Shown: in pieces, positions 46,163-54,790 of the stretch
How the letters are laid out: the number at the start of each line of letters is the position of its first letter
Numbering within the stretch: the stretch's first letter is position 1
NCBI RefSeq assembly: GCF_014698505.1
Contig: NZ_JACJTD010000011.1
Location: 1 to 64,000 of the forward strand
DNA length: 64,000 bases
From: Nostoc foliaceum FACHB-393
GTDB taxonomy: Bacteria > Cyanobacteriota > Cyanobacteriia > Cyanobacteriales > Nostocaceae
Direction of reading: 5' to 3'
Made by a program: the position numbers and the translations under genes
Notes under the pieces: model-generated
What the model saw: the letters and a program-made list of their open reading frames with translations, nothing else
Told to the model about the DNA's origin: nothing
Database searches by the model: none

Positions 46163-47227
46163 TTACGTCTTGTAATAGCCTACCCCTTTATTCACAAATT
46201 GCAAGGTGTATGCGTCTTTGTAATTAACATTAGATTTAGAAATCTTAGTATCAACCATGCTGTCAAAAAGTGATTTCCACTTTGTGTCGGTCATCGCCCC
46301 AATGCCTTGTTTTTCTGAGGCATCAGAAAGGATAATTCCATATTCTTTTAGCTTTTGAATACTATAGACAAGTTGCTCATCCGTCATTTCTGGATTATCT
46401 TTTTTAATTAACTCATTACCTGGTTGGGGATTTTCCAGGTAGCTATACCAACCTTTAATTGAGGCATCAACAAATCGTTGCACTAATTCAGGATTTTTTT
46501 CTACTAGTTCTTTTTTGGTTTCAATAGTGGTTGCATACGGTTGATAGCCATAATCTGCTAATAAAAATACCACTGGCTTAAAACCGCCCTGCTTTTCAAT
46601 CGCAAAGGGTTCAGACGTAATATAACCTTGCTGGGCTGAGTTTTTGTCAGTTAAAAAAGGAGCAGGATTAAAGTTGTAAGGGCGCTTTTGATCGTCGGTA
46701 AAACCGTACTTTGCTTCCAGTAAAGGCCAATAGGTAATGTTAGCAGAAGCGGAGACATAAATTGGTTTGCCTTTGAGGTCGGCAAGGGTTTTAATTGCTG
46801 GGTTGGGATGTGTAATAAGACACCAAGGGTCTTTCTGGAAAATTGCTGCGACTGTGATTTTAGGAATACCTTGTGCTATGGCGTTCACGGCATCCATGCC
46901 ATAACCCATAAAGAAATCTACCGCATCCCCCATCAACAATTGAGTACCACTAGGAACCTGCGGGCCACCCATTTTGATAATGACATCTAAACCGTAGTCT
47001 TTGTAGATACCAGTGGCGATCGCTTGGTAAAATCCGCCGTGTTCTGCTTGTGCTATCCAGTTTGTACCAAAGCTAACTTTATCCAACTGAGAATTGCTAG
47101 TTGACGGTTGGTTGCTGTTAGAACAAGCAGCAATTAAGCTACTACCAATCCAGATAGAACCGTATTGAATAAAATTGCGGCGACTAAGGCGATGAATTGC
47201 TGTTGATGAGGGTAATGACGGATTCAT
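46163..47227 (-). CDS. ABC transporter substrate-binding lipoprotein (NMT1/THI5-like)
   Basis: The N-terminus has a twin-arginine motif (SRRNFIQ, Arg16-Arg17) and a lipobox-like IAAC at Cys35, so export by Tat with lipid anchoring is likely. The mature part follows the NMT1/SsuA-like pattern: VSFGTNWIAQAEHGGFYQAIATGIYKDYGLDV and GGPQVPSGTQLLMGDAVDFFMGYGMDAV. Such proteins bind pyrimidine precursors, sulfonates, nitrate or similar. Neighbouring URC genes suggest a pyrimidine or a breakdown product, an inference. Confidence 0.88.
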   Translation of the reverse strand: MNPSLPSSTAIHRLSRRNFIQYGSIWIGSSLIAACSNSNQPSTSNSQLDKVSFGTNWIAQAEHGGFYQAIATGIYKDYGLDVIIKMGGPQVPSGTQLLMGDAVDFFMGYGMDAVNAIAQGIPKITVAAIFQKDPWCLITHPNPAIKTLADLKGKPIYVSASANITYWPLLEAKYGFTDDQKRPYNFNPAPFLTDKNSAQQGYITSEPFAIEKQGGFKPVVFLLADYGYQPYATTIETKKELVEKNPELVQRFVDASIKGWYSYLENPQPGNELIKKDNPEMTDEQLVYSIQKLKEYGIILSDASEKQGIGAMTDTKWKSLFDSMVDTKISKSNVNYKDAYTLQFVNKGVGYYKT

Positions 47228-47248
47228 AAAACAATATAATGCTCTCTC

Positions 47249-47731
47249 CTATCTGCCGTTGTAGCTGAATCTAAATGTACATTCTAGAATCAACTTTTGA
47301 TTCACTAGCGAATAGGGCTGAATTTCTAGAGCACGTTTAAAAGCTCTGATAGCTTCACCATACTCTCCTAGTGCCGCATAACACAAACCCATACCGTGAA
47401 GCGCCCCAAAATGTATCGGATTTATCTGCACAACCATCTGACAATCTGCCAGAGATTTTTGATAATCACCAATACTGTAATAGAGGAAAGCCCGGCGATT
47501 CCAAGCTTCGGCAAAATCCGGCTGGTCTTTGATTAGTGCAGTCAATGCTGTTTCGGCTTCAGCAATTTCACCTGCATCCAGTAGCTTTTGACTGCGATCA
47601 ATTATTTCCAGCCCATAGATTCCCTTTTGCTGAAACCAAATCCGCCAGATTTTTCTGGTTGCCTTATCCCGGACTGTGGCATCGGGGTTTTTCAACTCTT
47701 CAAGTAAGGAATTGATAGATAAAGAATCCAT
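47249..47731 (-). CDS. Tetratricopeptide-repeat protein
   Basis: The 160-residue soluble protein has about two and a half TPR units from residue 50: GEIAEAETALTALIKDQPDFAEAWNRRAFLYYSIGDYQKSLADCQMVVQINPIHFGALHGMGLCYAALGEYGEAIRAFKRALEIQP contains them in series. It is the first gene of the apparent ABC operon, 21 bp before the binding-protein gene. Its role there is unknown; a scaffolding part is likely. Confidence 0.82.
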   Translation of the reverse strand: MDSLSINSLLEELKNPDATVRDKATRKIWRIWFQQKGIYGLEIIDRSQKLLDAGEIAEAETALTALIKDQPDFAEAWNRRAFLYYSIGDYQKSLADCQMVVQINPIHFGALHGMGLCYAALGEYGEAIRAFKRALEIQPYSLVNQKLILECTFRFSYNGR

Positions 47732-47980
47732 GAATTTGAGATCAGTGAATATACCTTTGTATTAACTTTCTCACAAAATATATCTATTAATTCATTTTTA
47801 AAGTCATCTTTAAATTTGCACTGATTAATTGCTATTTGTGAATTTTCTGTGTTATTTATTGTATTCAGTAATATGACTAATACCACGCTAGTCATTGAGA
47901 GCCATAAAAATAAAAACGGACTAGAGGTAGTTGACAGATCCCTAGTGAGTAATAGCTGATAAAAACATCCCTAAAAAATA
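47732..47980. promoter_or_regulatory. Divergent promoter region between the ABC operon and URC1/URC4
   Basis: This 249-bp AT-rich spacer must hold the promoters for both transcription units. GTAATATGACTAATAC near 47869 resembles an NtcA half-site pair but with 10 instead of 8 bases between the halves. No clear operator palindrome was recognised. Confidence 0.4.
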
Positions 47981-49246
47981 ATGACTATGCCAAAGCAAAA
48001 CGACGTTTCCAGGCATATTGTTCTTACTTCCCATCCTAGTAGCTTTGGCCCTAAACCAATCCCCATTAAATGGGGAGCAGCCAATCCTATGGAACGCGGG
48101 CCGATTATTGCTACGCTAACTAAGCAGGCACATCGCAACGTGATTGGCACTCACTCTGGCAGTTATGCAATTTATCGTGCTCTAGCAGTGGCTAGCGGTG
48201 CTTTGCAGTCGGATCATCGGGCGGATCTGACGAATACATCCCCAGTAGAGCATATTGGGCCTCACCCTAGTTGGGCTGACCCTAATAAAATAGTATCCCT
48301 CGATCCCTTTGGAGGTATCGCATCTGAGATGTTCGCATTCTATTGCCAACAGGGATATGATATTCGTCCAACGATCGCCATCACTCAAGCTCACATCAAT
48401 ATGCCAGAACTGCAAGATGCAGTAGACAAAGGTCGTTTGCAGGTAGATGGCAAGATTATGAAACCAGGCGGTGATTTGGTTGTCACCAAAGCCGCAGTTG
48501 AACCTGTTTGGTATTTACCAGGGATTGCCAAGCGTTTTGGTATTGCAGAAGCACAGTTGCGCCGCGCTTTATTTGAACAAACTGGGGGGATGTTTCCAGA
48601 ATTGGTGACGCGATCAGATTTGGAGGTGTTTTTGCCGCCAATTGGGGGTGTGACAGTATATATTATCGGTGATTTGGCTGCGATCGCAGATCCCAACAAA
48701 CCTGTAGCTGTGCGGGTTCATGATGAATGCAATGGTTCTGATGTGTTTGGCTCAGATATCTGCACCTGTCGCCCATATTTGGTACATGGAATTGAAGTGT
48801 GCGTCCAAACGGCACAGGAAGGCGGTGTCGGTATAATTGTCTATTGTCGCAAAGAAGGTCGCGCTTTAGGAGAAGTGACGAAGTTCTTAGTTTACAATGC
48901 TCGGAAGCGTCAAGAAGGAGGCGATCGCGCTGATGCCTACTTTACTCGTACAGAATGTGTCGCCGGAGTGGAAGATATGCGGTTTCAAGAATTGATGCCG
49001 GATGTGTTGCATTGGTTGGGCATTACCCGTATTGATCGGATGGTATCGATGAGTAATATGAAGTACAACGCCATAATTCAGTCGGGAATTGAGATTGTGG
49101 AAAGAATACCCATCCCAGAGGATTTGATTCCCCCAGATGCACGGGTAGAAATGGAGGCTAAGAAAGCTGCTGGATATTACACTACAGGGGATGTGTTAGA
49201 TGCAAATGGTTTGGCTGAGGTGAAGGGACGAGGGTTAGTGGAGTAG
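47981..49246 (+). CDS. GTP-cyclohydrolase-II-like protein of uracil catabolism (URC1 type)
   Basis: The protein has a GTP cyclohydrolase II core in the second half: VRVHDECNGSDVFGSDICTCRPYL with the three zinc Cys, and IVYCRKEGRALGEVTKFLVYNARKR with the catalytic loop. A ~200-residue N-terminal region (ATLTKQAHRNVIGTHSGSYAIYRALAVASGAL) is not found in riboflavin RibA, but is the pattern I associate with URC1 of the URC uracil-catabolic pathway. The URC4 gene follows 57 bp later, which supports the assignment. The usual partner, uracil phosphoribosyltransferase, is not in the window. Confidence 0.88.
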   Translation: MTMPKQNDVSRHIVLTSHPSSFGPKPIPIKWGAANPMERGPIIATLTKQAHRNVIGTHSGSYAIYRALAVASGALQSDHRADLTNTSPVEHIGPHPSWADPNKIVSLDPFGGIASEMFAFYCQQGYDIRPTIAITQAHINMPELQDAVDKGRLQVDGKIMKPGGDLVVTKAAVEPVWYLPGIAKRFGIAEAQLRRALFEQTGGMFPELVTRSDLEVFLPPIGGVTVYIIGDLAAIADPNKPVAVRVHDECNGSDVFGSDICTCRPYLVHGIEVCVQTAQEGGVGIIVYCRKEGRALGEVTKFLVYNARKRQEGGDRADAYFTRTECVAGVEDMRFQELMPDVLHWLGITRIDRMVSMSNMKYNAIIQSGIEIVERIPIPEDLIPPDARVEMEAKKAAGYYTTGDVLDANGLAEVKGRGLVE

Positions 49247-49260
49247 GGAATGGAGAGGCA

Positions 49261-49293
49261 GGGGGAGCAGGGGAGGCAGGGGGAGGCAGGGGG
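49261..49293 (+). repeat. G-run tract between URC1 and URC4
   Basis: Four runs of 4-5 G (49261-49265, 49270-49273, 49279-49283, 49289-49293) are separated by AGCA or AGGCA, a pattern able to form a G-quadruplex. It ends 10 nt before the URC4 start and includes the likely ribosome binding site. Similar G-rich tracts lie at 56691-56721 and, inverted, near 10220. Confidence 0.7.
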
Positions 49294-49303
49294 AGAATAA
49301 TTA

Positions 49304-50521
49304 ATGACAAATGACAAAAAAGAATTAATCGCATATCTTCGTTCGCCGGCGGCGATTCGGGAACGTTGTGGGCAATTATTTGCACTGGTAACTGAGGGTA
49401 AATCGCGTTATTTTACTTGCGATTTGACGCAGTTGACAAAGGTAGCAGATTATGTGATTGAAGTCATGCGCTGCGAGTACCCGGATCTCGAAATTCCGTT
49501 TCACAGTCGTTGGCGACATTTTGAGGTTGGGGGTGTACCGCGTTTAGCCCAGTTAGATAGCCAGTTAGCGGGACTAACGCCTCTAGAAAAAGCTGCTGCT
49601 AAGTTTGATTTGGCAATCGTCAGTGTCTTGTTAGATGCGGGTGCGGGGAATAATTGGCATTATAATGAGCAGGAAACTGGTTTAAATTTGGTGCGATCGG
49701 AAGGGTTGGCTGTAGCCAGTTTCCAAATGTTTTGTCAAGGGACTTTTTCGAGTAATAATTTGCCTCAGGTAGATGCTCAAAAATTGCAAGCATTCACAGA
49801 AACAGAACTCACAACTGGGTTTCAGGTAAATACAGAAAATCCTTTGGTGGGAATTTCTGGACGTTTGAGATTATTACAAAAATTAGGTCAAGTTTTAGTC
49901 TCTTCACCTTATTTGTTTGGCGATGACAAGCCTCGTCCAGGGAATTTGATAAATTATTTGTTGGGCAAATCTCAAAACGGACAGTTAGCAGCTGCAACTG
50001 TTTTCAGCGCCGTTTTGGAAGGACTGAGTGAAATTTGGCCTAGCAGATTAGAAGTTGCTGGGGAGAATTTGGGAGATGTTTGGCAACATCCAGCGGTTGC
50101 AGATGATGGTTTAGTGCCATTTCACAAATTGTCTCAGTGGCTGACATACTCTTTATTAGAACCACTACAGGAACTCGGTTTAGTAATTACTGGTTTAGAT
50201 GCCCTGACTGGATTGCCAGAATATCGGAATGGGGGATTGTGTATTGATTTGGGACTGATTAATCCGAAACATCCAGATGTTTTGCGATCGCCCCACTCAG
50301 TAGCATCAGAAGTTATAGTTGAATGGCGTGCTTTGACTGTGATTCTCTTGGATAAAATTGCCGCCACAGTGCGCGAAAAGTTGGGTATGAGTCCCGAAGA
50401 ACTACCACTAGTAAAAATTCTGCAAGGGGGAACTTGGACAGCAGGGCGTAAAATTGCCGCTGAACTCAGAATAGCTGGTACATCCCCTATCCAAATAGAT
50501 AGTGATGGTACAGTATTCTAG
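49304..50521 (+). CDS. URC4/Urg3-family (DUF1688) protein of uracil catabolism
   Basis: This 405-residue protein shows the DUF1688 pattern: IAYLRSPAAIRERCGQLFALVTEGKSRYFTCD, SRWRHFEVGGVPR, DLAIVSVLLDAGAGNNWHYNE, GLAVASFQMFCQGTFSS and the late FHKLSQWLTYSLLEPLQELG and LPEYRNGGLCIDLG. In yeast and some bacteria URC4 is needed, with URC1, to degrade uracil through a ribosylurea-type route; its exact reaction is not settled. It is co-directional with URC1 and probably in the same operon. The GGGGGAG tract just before the ATG provides ribosome binding. Confidence 0.9.
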   Translation: MTNDKKELIAYLRSPAAIRERCGQLFALVTEGKSRYFTCDLTQLTKVADYVIEVMRCEYPDLEIPFHSRWRHFEVGGVPRLAQLDSQLAGLTPLEKAAAKFDLAIVSVLLDAGAGNNWHYNEQETGLNLVRSEGLAVASFQMFCQGTFSSNNLPQVDAQKLQAFTETELTTGFQVNTENPLVGISGRLRLLQKLGQVLVSSPYLFGDDKPRPGNLINYLLGKSQNGQLAAATVFSAVLEGLSEIWPSRLEVAGENLGDVWQHPAVADDGLVPFHKLSQWLTYSLLEPLQELGLVITGLDALTGLPEYRNGGLCIDLGLINPKHPDVLRSPHSVASEVIVEWRALTVILLDKIAATVREKLGMSPEELPLVKILQGGTWTAGRKIAAELRIAGTSPIQIDSDGTVF

Positions 50522-50721
50522 CTATGAACTACTACCGATCGATTTAAAATCAGAGAAAATAGCCCTTTACCTGTAGCTAATCCTCTAATAGGTGTACAGT
50601 CTAAATAATATATTTATCTAATATATGTTGAGTACCAGTTAATAATAATTTAAACTAGATATTACCCATTTTTCATGCTTATATAACTATAATGCATATG
50701 CTATAAATAGCCATATATATC

Positions 50722-51981
50722 ATGAAAAATTCATTAGCTGAAACAGCAAATTTACTTCGCCAAAATATCAAAGAATATTTGCGATCACTTAACCATTGGT
50801 TTTTAGATACACCAGAAAGGGCACTCTTAGAAGCTCAACAAGCAGCCCAAAGAATTAAAAACATTGAGATAGAACATTTTAATGGTGAAAAGATATCTAC
50901 AAAATCAGTAAATTATACTGAAAATGTAATGTCTTATTGGCAAGGATACCTCAATAAAAATTTAACTATTATCAAAGTAAGACTTGTAGAATTTCGCCTT
51001 AGCCGGAGAACTTTAAATATTTCTAATTCTGTATTGTTAGAAAATTTGAAAATTATTGATGAAGTTGTAGAAAAGTACGCTATCAAAGATGAACTAATTA
51101 ACCAAAGTGCATTAAAATCAAATCTTCAAACTCTAAAACTTAAGCAAAGCAGTATTATCAATGATATCAAACCCACACCTCCATCTCAAAAAGCTGAAGT
51201 TTTTCCGAGGTCTATTGGTAAAACAGTTAATAGGATTAAAGCAGAATTAACACCACAGGCAGAAGAAGAATTTGTTAGAAATCACCGTTTTTCTAGAAAT
51301 AGGACAAAAATTGCCCTAAAATTTTTTCTAACCTTAATTATCCTACCGATTTTAACTCAGTACTTATCTAAAGAATTTTTAGTAATTCCTATATTAGAAA
51401 AAAATAGAGTAAATAATACAACTCAAATTTTTATCAATTCCGATATGGAAAAAGAAGCTCTCCATAAATTATATAATTTTCAACAAAATTTGAGGTTTGA
51501 ATATTTACTAAATCAAGCACCACCAATTTCTTCAGAGGGAATAAAACAAAAAATAAAAGACAAAGCTATTGAGATATCTGAGGAATTAAACATAAAAAAT
51601 AATAGTGCTATTAGCAATATTTATGCTGACTTAATATCACTAATTTGTTTCAGTATTTTTGTCGCTCTGAGTAAAAGAGAAATTGTCCTTGTCAAGTCTT
51701 TTATAGATAATATTGTTTATGGACTTAGTGATAGTGCTAAGGCTTTTTTAATTATTCTATTTACAGATATATTCGTAGGGTTTCACTCACCAGATGGCTG
51801 GGAGATTATTCTTGAAGGATTGGCAGAACATTTAGGAGTGGCAGCCAGTAGAAACGCCATATTTTTATTTATTGCGACATTTCCTGTGATTTTAAACACT
51901 ATCTTTAAATACTGGATATTCAGCTATCTGAGCCGCTTATCTCCTTCGGCATTAGCTACATTAAAAGAGATGGACGAATAA
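50722..51981 (+). CDS. pxcA: Proton extrusion protein PxcA (CemA family)
   Basis: PxcA takes part in light-induced proton extrusion and in inorganic carbon and pH balance; it is related to plastid CemA. The N-terminal 190 residues are hydrophilic and helical with Lys-rich stretches. Four or so membrane segments follow (IALKFFLTLIILPILTQYL; SNIYADLISLICFSIFVALSKRE; AKAFLIILFTDIFVGFHSPDGWE; AIFLFIATFPVILNTIFKYWIF). HSPDGWEIILE and HFGVAAS-like parts match the CemA domain. The 419 residues are complete. It has its own spacer upstream. Confidence 0.93.
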   Translation: MKNSLAETANLLRQNIKEYLRSLNHWFLDTPERALLEAQQAAQRIKNIEIEHFNGEKISTKSVNYTENVMSYWQGYLNKNLTIIKVRLVEFRLSRRTLNISNSVLLENLKIIDEVVEKYAIKDELINQSALKSNLQTLKLKQSSIINDIKPTPPSQKAEVFPRSIGKTVNRIKAELTPQAEEEFVRNHRFSRNRTKIALKFFLTLIILPILTQYLSKEFLVIPILEKNRVNNTTQIFINSDMEKEALHKLYNFQQNLRFEYLLNQAPPISSEGIKQKIKDKAIEISEELNIKNNSAISNIYADLISLICFSIFVALSKREIVLVKSFIDNIVYGLSDSAKAFLIILFTDIFVGFHSPDGWEIILEGLAEHLGVAASRNAIFLFIATFPVILNTIFKYWIFSYLSRLSPSALATLKEMDE

Positions 51982-52187
51982 TTCGTAGTTTCCCCACACA
52001 AAAATTCGCTTTTTCTGAACAAAAAATGTGTTTTATCAGAACTAAATTGAGTCACTCTAAAATATTAATTACTAACTACGAATTACATAGCTTGCTTCCC
52101 GGCTTTAGCGAGTATTACTAATTATTTTGGCGTATTTGTCTCCTGATTCGCTAGGCTATATATATCCTGGTTCTTCCAAAGCGTACT

Positions 52188-52664
52188 ATGGATTTTGAAA
52201 GCAAAGCTAATGCCCCAACTCCCACAGACAACATAGAGTTTGCTCAACCAACTACTACCCGTAAGCCATTGGAATTGCTGCGAGATACTGAGGCTTTACT
52301 ACGCCGCCCAACCGTAGCAACACTATTGCCGATTTTGCCACCAAAACTGAGCAGTAGATTCCAAGCGACCTCATCTTTAGCGGATGACTCCTTTAAGGAA
52401 CTGGCAGAAATTGACCTAGATGCTATTAGTGATTTTGAACTGCGACCTGCACGAATTCTTGTTGGCTTAAGCCTTGTTGGTTTTGGGGCGCTCATGATAT
52501 TAGTGCTGTTACTGTACTTAAACACGATGCATCCAGAACTCAGGACGGGTGAGCAGATTCGGCAATACTGGTATCAATATGTTTGGTTTGTTAGTTTGGG
52601 TGTTACGGGAATGTTTATGTTGGGACGTGAAGCGATGCGTCCTATGCCAAAGCGGCGAAAATGA
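52188..52664 (+). CDS. Conserved membrane protein of unknown function
   Basis: An ~85-residue soluble N-terminus is followed by two membrane segments (about 88-110, ILVGLSLVGFGALMILVLLLYL, and 128-146, YVWFVSLGVTGMFMLG) and a basic C-terminus. I do not recognise a named family. It looks like one of the small conserved cyanobacterial membrane proteins. Independent gene with the start at ATG 52188. Confidence 0.7.
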   Translation: MDFESKANAPTPTDNIEFAQPTTTRKPLELLRDTEALLRRPTVATLLPILPPKLSSRFQATSSLADDSFKELAEIDLDAISDFELRPARILVGLSLVGFGALMILVLLLYLNTMHPELRTGEQIRQYWYQYVWFVSLGVTGMFMLGREAMRPMPKRRK

Positions 52665-52793
52665 AAGGTGGCAAGTGCTGAGTTAAAATTTATCGATTTT
52701 AAATTAAAATTCTTTAATTAAGAAATCGTAACTTTAAAAAATTAGTACTTCACAATATGCTTGGGTATAAGCAGCCGTTAGGAAGTTTTATAC

Positions 52794-53663
52794 ATGAATT
52801 ATGATGCTTTCATTGTTCCACCAGGTTCAAAGATTTCTCTGAAAAAAAACTATGACCCAGCTTATAAGACTGATTTTCATCAAAAAGCTGATGCTGCAAT
52901 CAAACTACAGGCAGATATTGAACGACTAGCTAATTATCAAAATATTCTCTACGCTCAAAACACCTATGCTTTGCTGATTATTTTTCAAGCAATGGATGCT
53001 GCTGGTAAAGATAGCACAATTAAACACGTGACATCTGGTGTGAACCCCCAAGGATTTCAGGTGTTTAGTTTCAAAGCCCCCAGTGCGGAAGAACTAGACC
53101 ATGACTACCTGTGGCGAACAACTAAGGCTCTGCCAGAAAGAGGTCGAATTGGGATATTCAACCGCTCATACTATGAAGAAGTGCTTGTGGCTCGTGTCCA
53201 TCCAGAGATTCTGAAAAAGCAACAACTCCCTCACTTCCCTGAGGGAAATCAGATATGGAAACAACGCTTTCAAGAAATTAATAACTTTGAAAAATATTTA
53301 GTAGACAATGGTGTGATCATCCTGAAGTTCTTTCTGAATGTCTCTAAATCAGAGCAGAAAAAACGTTTTTTAGAACGGATTGAATCTCCTGAAAAACATT
53401 GGAAGTTTTCAGATAGCGATGTCCGAGAACGAGCTTTTTGGGATGATTATATGAATGCTTATGAAGAAGTTTTCAATTACACTAGTACAAAATGGGCCCC
53501 GTGGTATATTATTCCTGCCGATCGCAAATGGTTTACACGCCTAGTAGTCGCTAATATTATCTGCACAAAATTACAAGAATTAAATCTGCAATACCCCACA
53601 GTTAGTGAAGAACATAGGCTGCGACTTTTGCAGGCGAAACGCATTCTAGAAGCGGAAGATTAA
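52794..53663 (+). CDS. ppk2: Polyphosphate kinase 2 (PPK2-family) nucleotide phosphotransferase
   Basis: It transfers phosphate from polyphosphate to nucleoside mono- or diphosphates. Walker A is MDAAGKDS at 67-74 ([16 protein letters not shown]), then [19 protein letters not shown] and the lid [32 protein letters not shown]. At 289 residues it is a one-domain PPK2, most like the class III group that handles both AMP and ADP, though class cannot be fixed by eye. It is followed by unrelated signalling genes. Confidence 0.93.
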   Translation: MNYDAFIVPPGSKISLKKNYDPAYKTDFHQKADAAIKLQADIERLANYQNILYAQNTYALLIIFQAMDAAGKDSTIKHVTSGVNPQGFQVFSFKAPSAEELDHDYLWRTTKALPERGRIGIFNRSYYEEVLVARVHPEILKKQQLPHFPEGNQIWKQRFQEINNFEKYLVDNGVIILKFFLNVSKSEQKKRFLERIESPEKHWKFSDSDVRERAFWDDYMNAYEEVFNYTSTKWAPWYIIPADRKWFTRLVVANIICTKLQELNLQYPTVSEEHRLRLLQAKRILEAED

Positions 53664-53809
53664 CCAATGAACTTAACAGATAAAGGCAAAAAAAAGGAAA
53701 TTAATTAAAATATACTGTATAATTTATTTAAACAAAGATGCATATTTTGTAAATATACTAATCCTCTCTGTATATAATAATTTTGGTTGGTACTGACAGC
53801 CGAAAAATC

Positions 53810-54475
53810 ATGATTCAGATGGCAGAAGATACCAACAATCATCCACCTCACTTTACTAATGCGGCCTTTGATATAGTGGCGATCGCAGCTTCAGCCGGTG
53901 GGTTGACTGCTCTAGTTAAAGTGCTATCGACTCTACCCGCAAAATTCCCAGCCGCGATCGCTGTTGTGCAACACCTCGCTCCCGAACATCGCTCACTCAT
54001 GGCAGAAATTCTCAGTCGGCGCACGCCTCTTACTGTCAAACAGGCAAAGGAAGGAGATTGTCTTACCCCAGGAACGGCTTACATTGCTCCACCCAATCGT
54101 CACTTGTTGGTTAACGGTGACGGCACGCTTTCCTTATCACAGTCGGAATTAGTCCATTTTTTACGTCCTTCGGCTGACCTATTATTTGAATCGGTTGCAG
54201 CCAGTTACAAAAATAGAGCGATCGCTGTTGTGCTAACTGGAACAGGTAGCGATGGTGCGATGGGAGTAGAGGGAATTAAAAAAATGGGCGGTACTGTTAT
54301 TGCCCAAGACGTAAAAACCGCCGAATTTTCCGGGATGCCCTCCGCCGCAATTCAAACTGGTAATGTAGATTTTATTCTCCCCCTGGATGATATCTCCAGC
54401 GCCTTGGTGACTTTAGTCATGGGTATTGAATCAACTGAGATATTGCACCAGTCCCAACAACCACCTCAGAATTAA
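53810..54475 (+). CDS. Stand-alone CheB-type methylesterase domain protein
   Basis: CheB removes methyl groups from glutamyl residues of chemoreceptors. This protein is only the catalytic domain: Ser in IAASAGGLTAL, His in VVQHLAPEH and Asp in GTGSDGAMG make the triad. It lacks a receiver domain, so it is not controlled by phosphorylation in the usual way. I used ATG 53810 as the start (MIQMAEDTNNH); a TTG upstream adds 9 residues and ATG 53819 would remove 3. A CheR-PAS gene follows 315 bp later. In many cyanobacteria the two parts are fused. Confidence 0.9.
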   Translation: MIQMAEDTNNHPPHFTNAAFDIVAIAASAGGLTALVKVLSTLPAKFPAAIAVVQHLAPEHRSLMAEILSRRTPLTVKQAKEGDCLTPGTAYIAPPNRHLLVNGDGTLSLSQSELVHFLRPSADLLFESVAASYKNRAIAVVLTGTGSDGAMGVEGIKKMGGTVIAQDVKTAEFSGMPSAAIQTGNVDFILPLDDISSALVTLVMGIESTEILHQSQQPPQN

Positions 54476-54790
54476 TTCTGAGGCTAATAAGTAAATTATT
54501 CTAACGAAAACTAAAAAAAGAAGAGGATTGACATAGGAAATTTATTTCCGGCCGGGCGACGGAGGTAATTGAAAATATTAAAAAATATTAGAATTAATAA
54601 ACCGGGAAAGTGCCTTTGATTGATATTATCATTAGCAAGTACCAAAATATCAATCAGCCTTCTTTCCTTAATCCTGATTCCATTTAACTTGCCCTGTGAC
54701 ACCAAATTGGCATAGGTAGTATTATTGGAAGTTTAGGTAACAGCTTTTTGGTAAAGATTTATAAACCAAAATCTAAAATCCAAAATTGGT
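54476..54790. other. Spacer between the CheB-like and CheR-like genes
   Basis: No gene. The first 250 bp are AT-rich with GGCCGGGCGACGG near 54550. AAATCTAAAATCCAAAATTGG directly before the CheR start is a widespread Nostoc spacer motif and recurs before miaE at about 56796. The spacer shows that the two genes are truly separate, not a frameshifted fusion. Confidence 0.55.
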
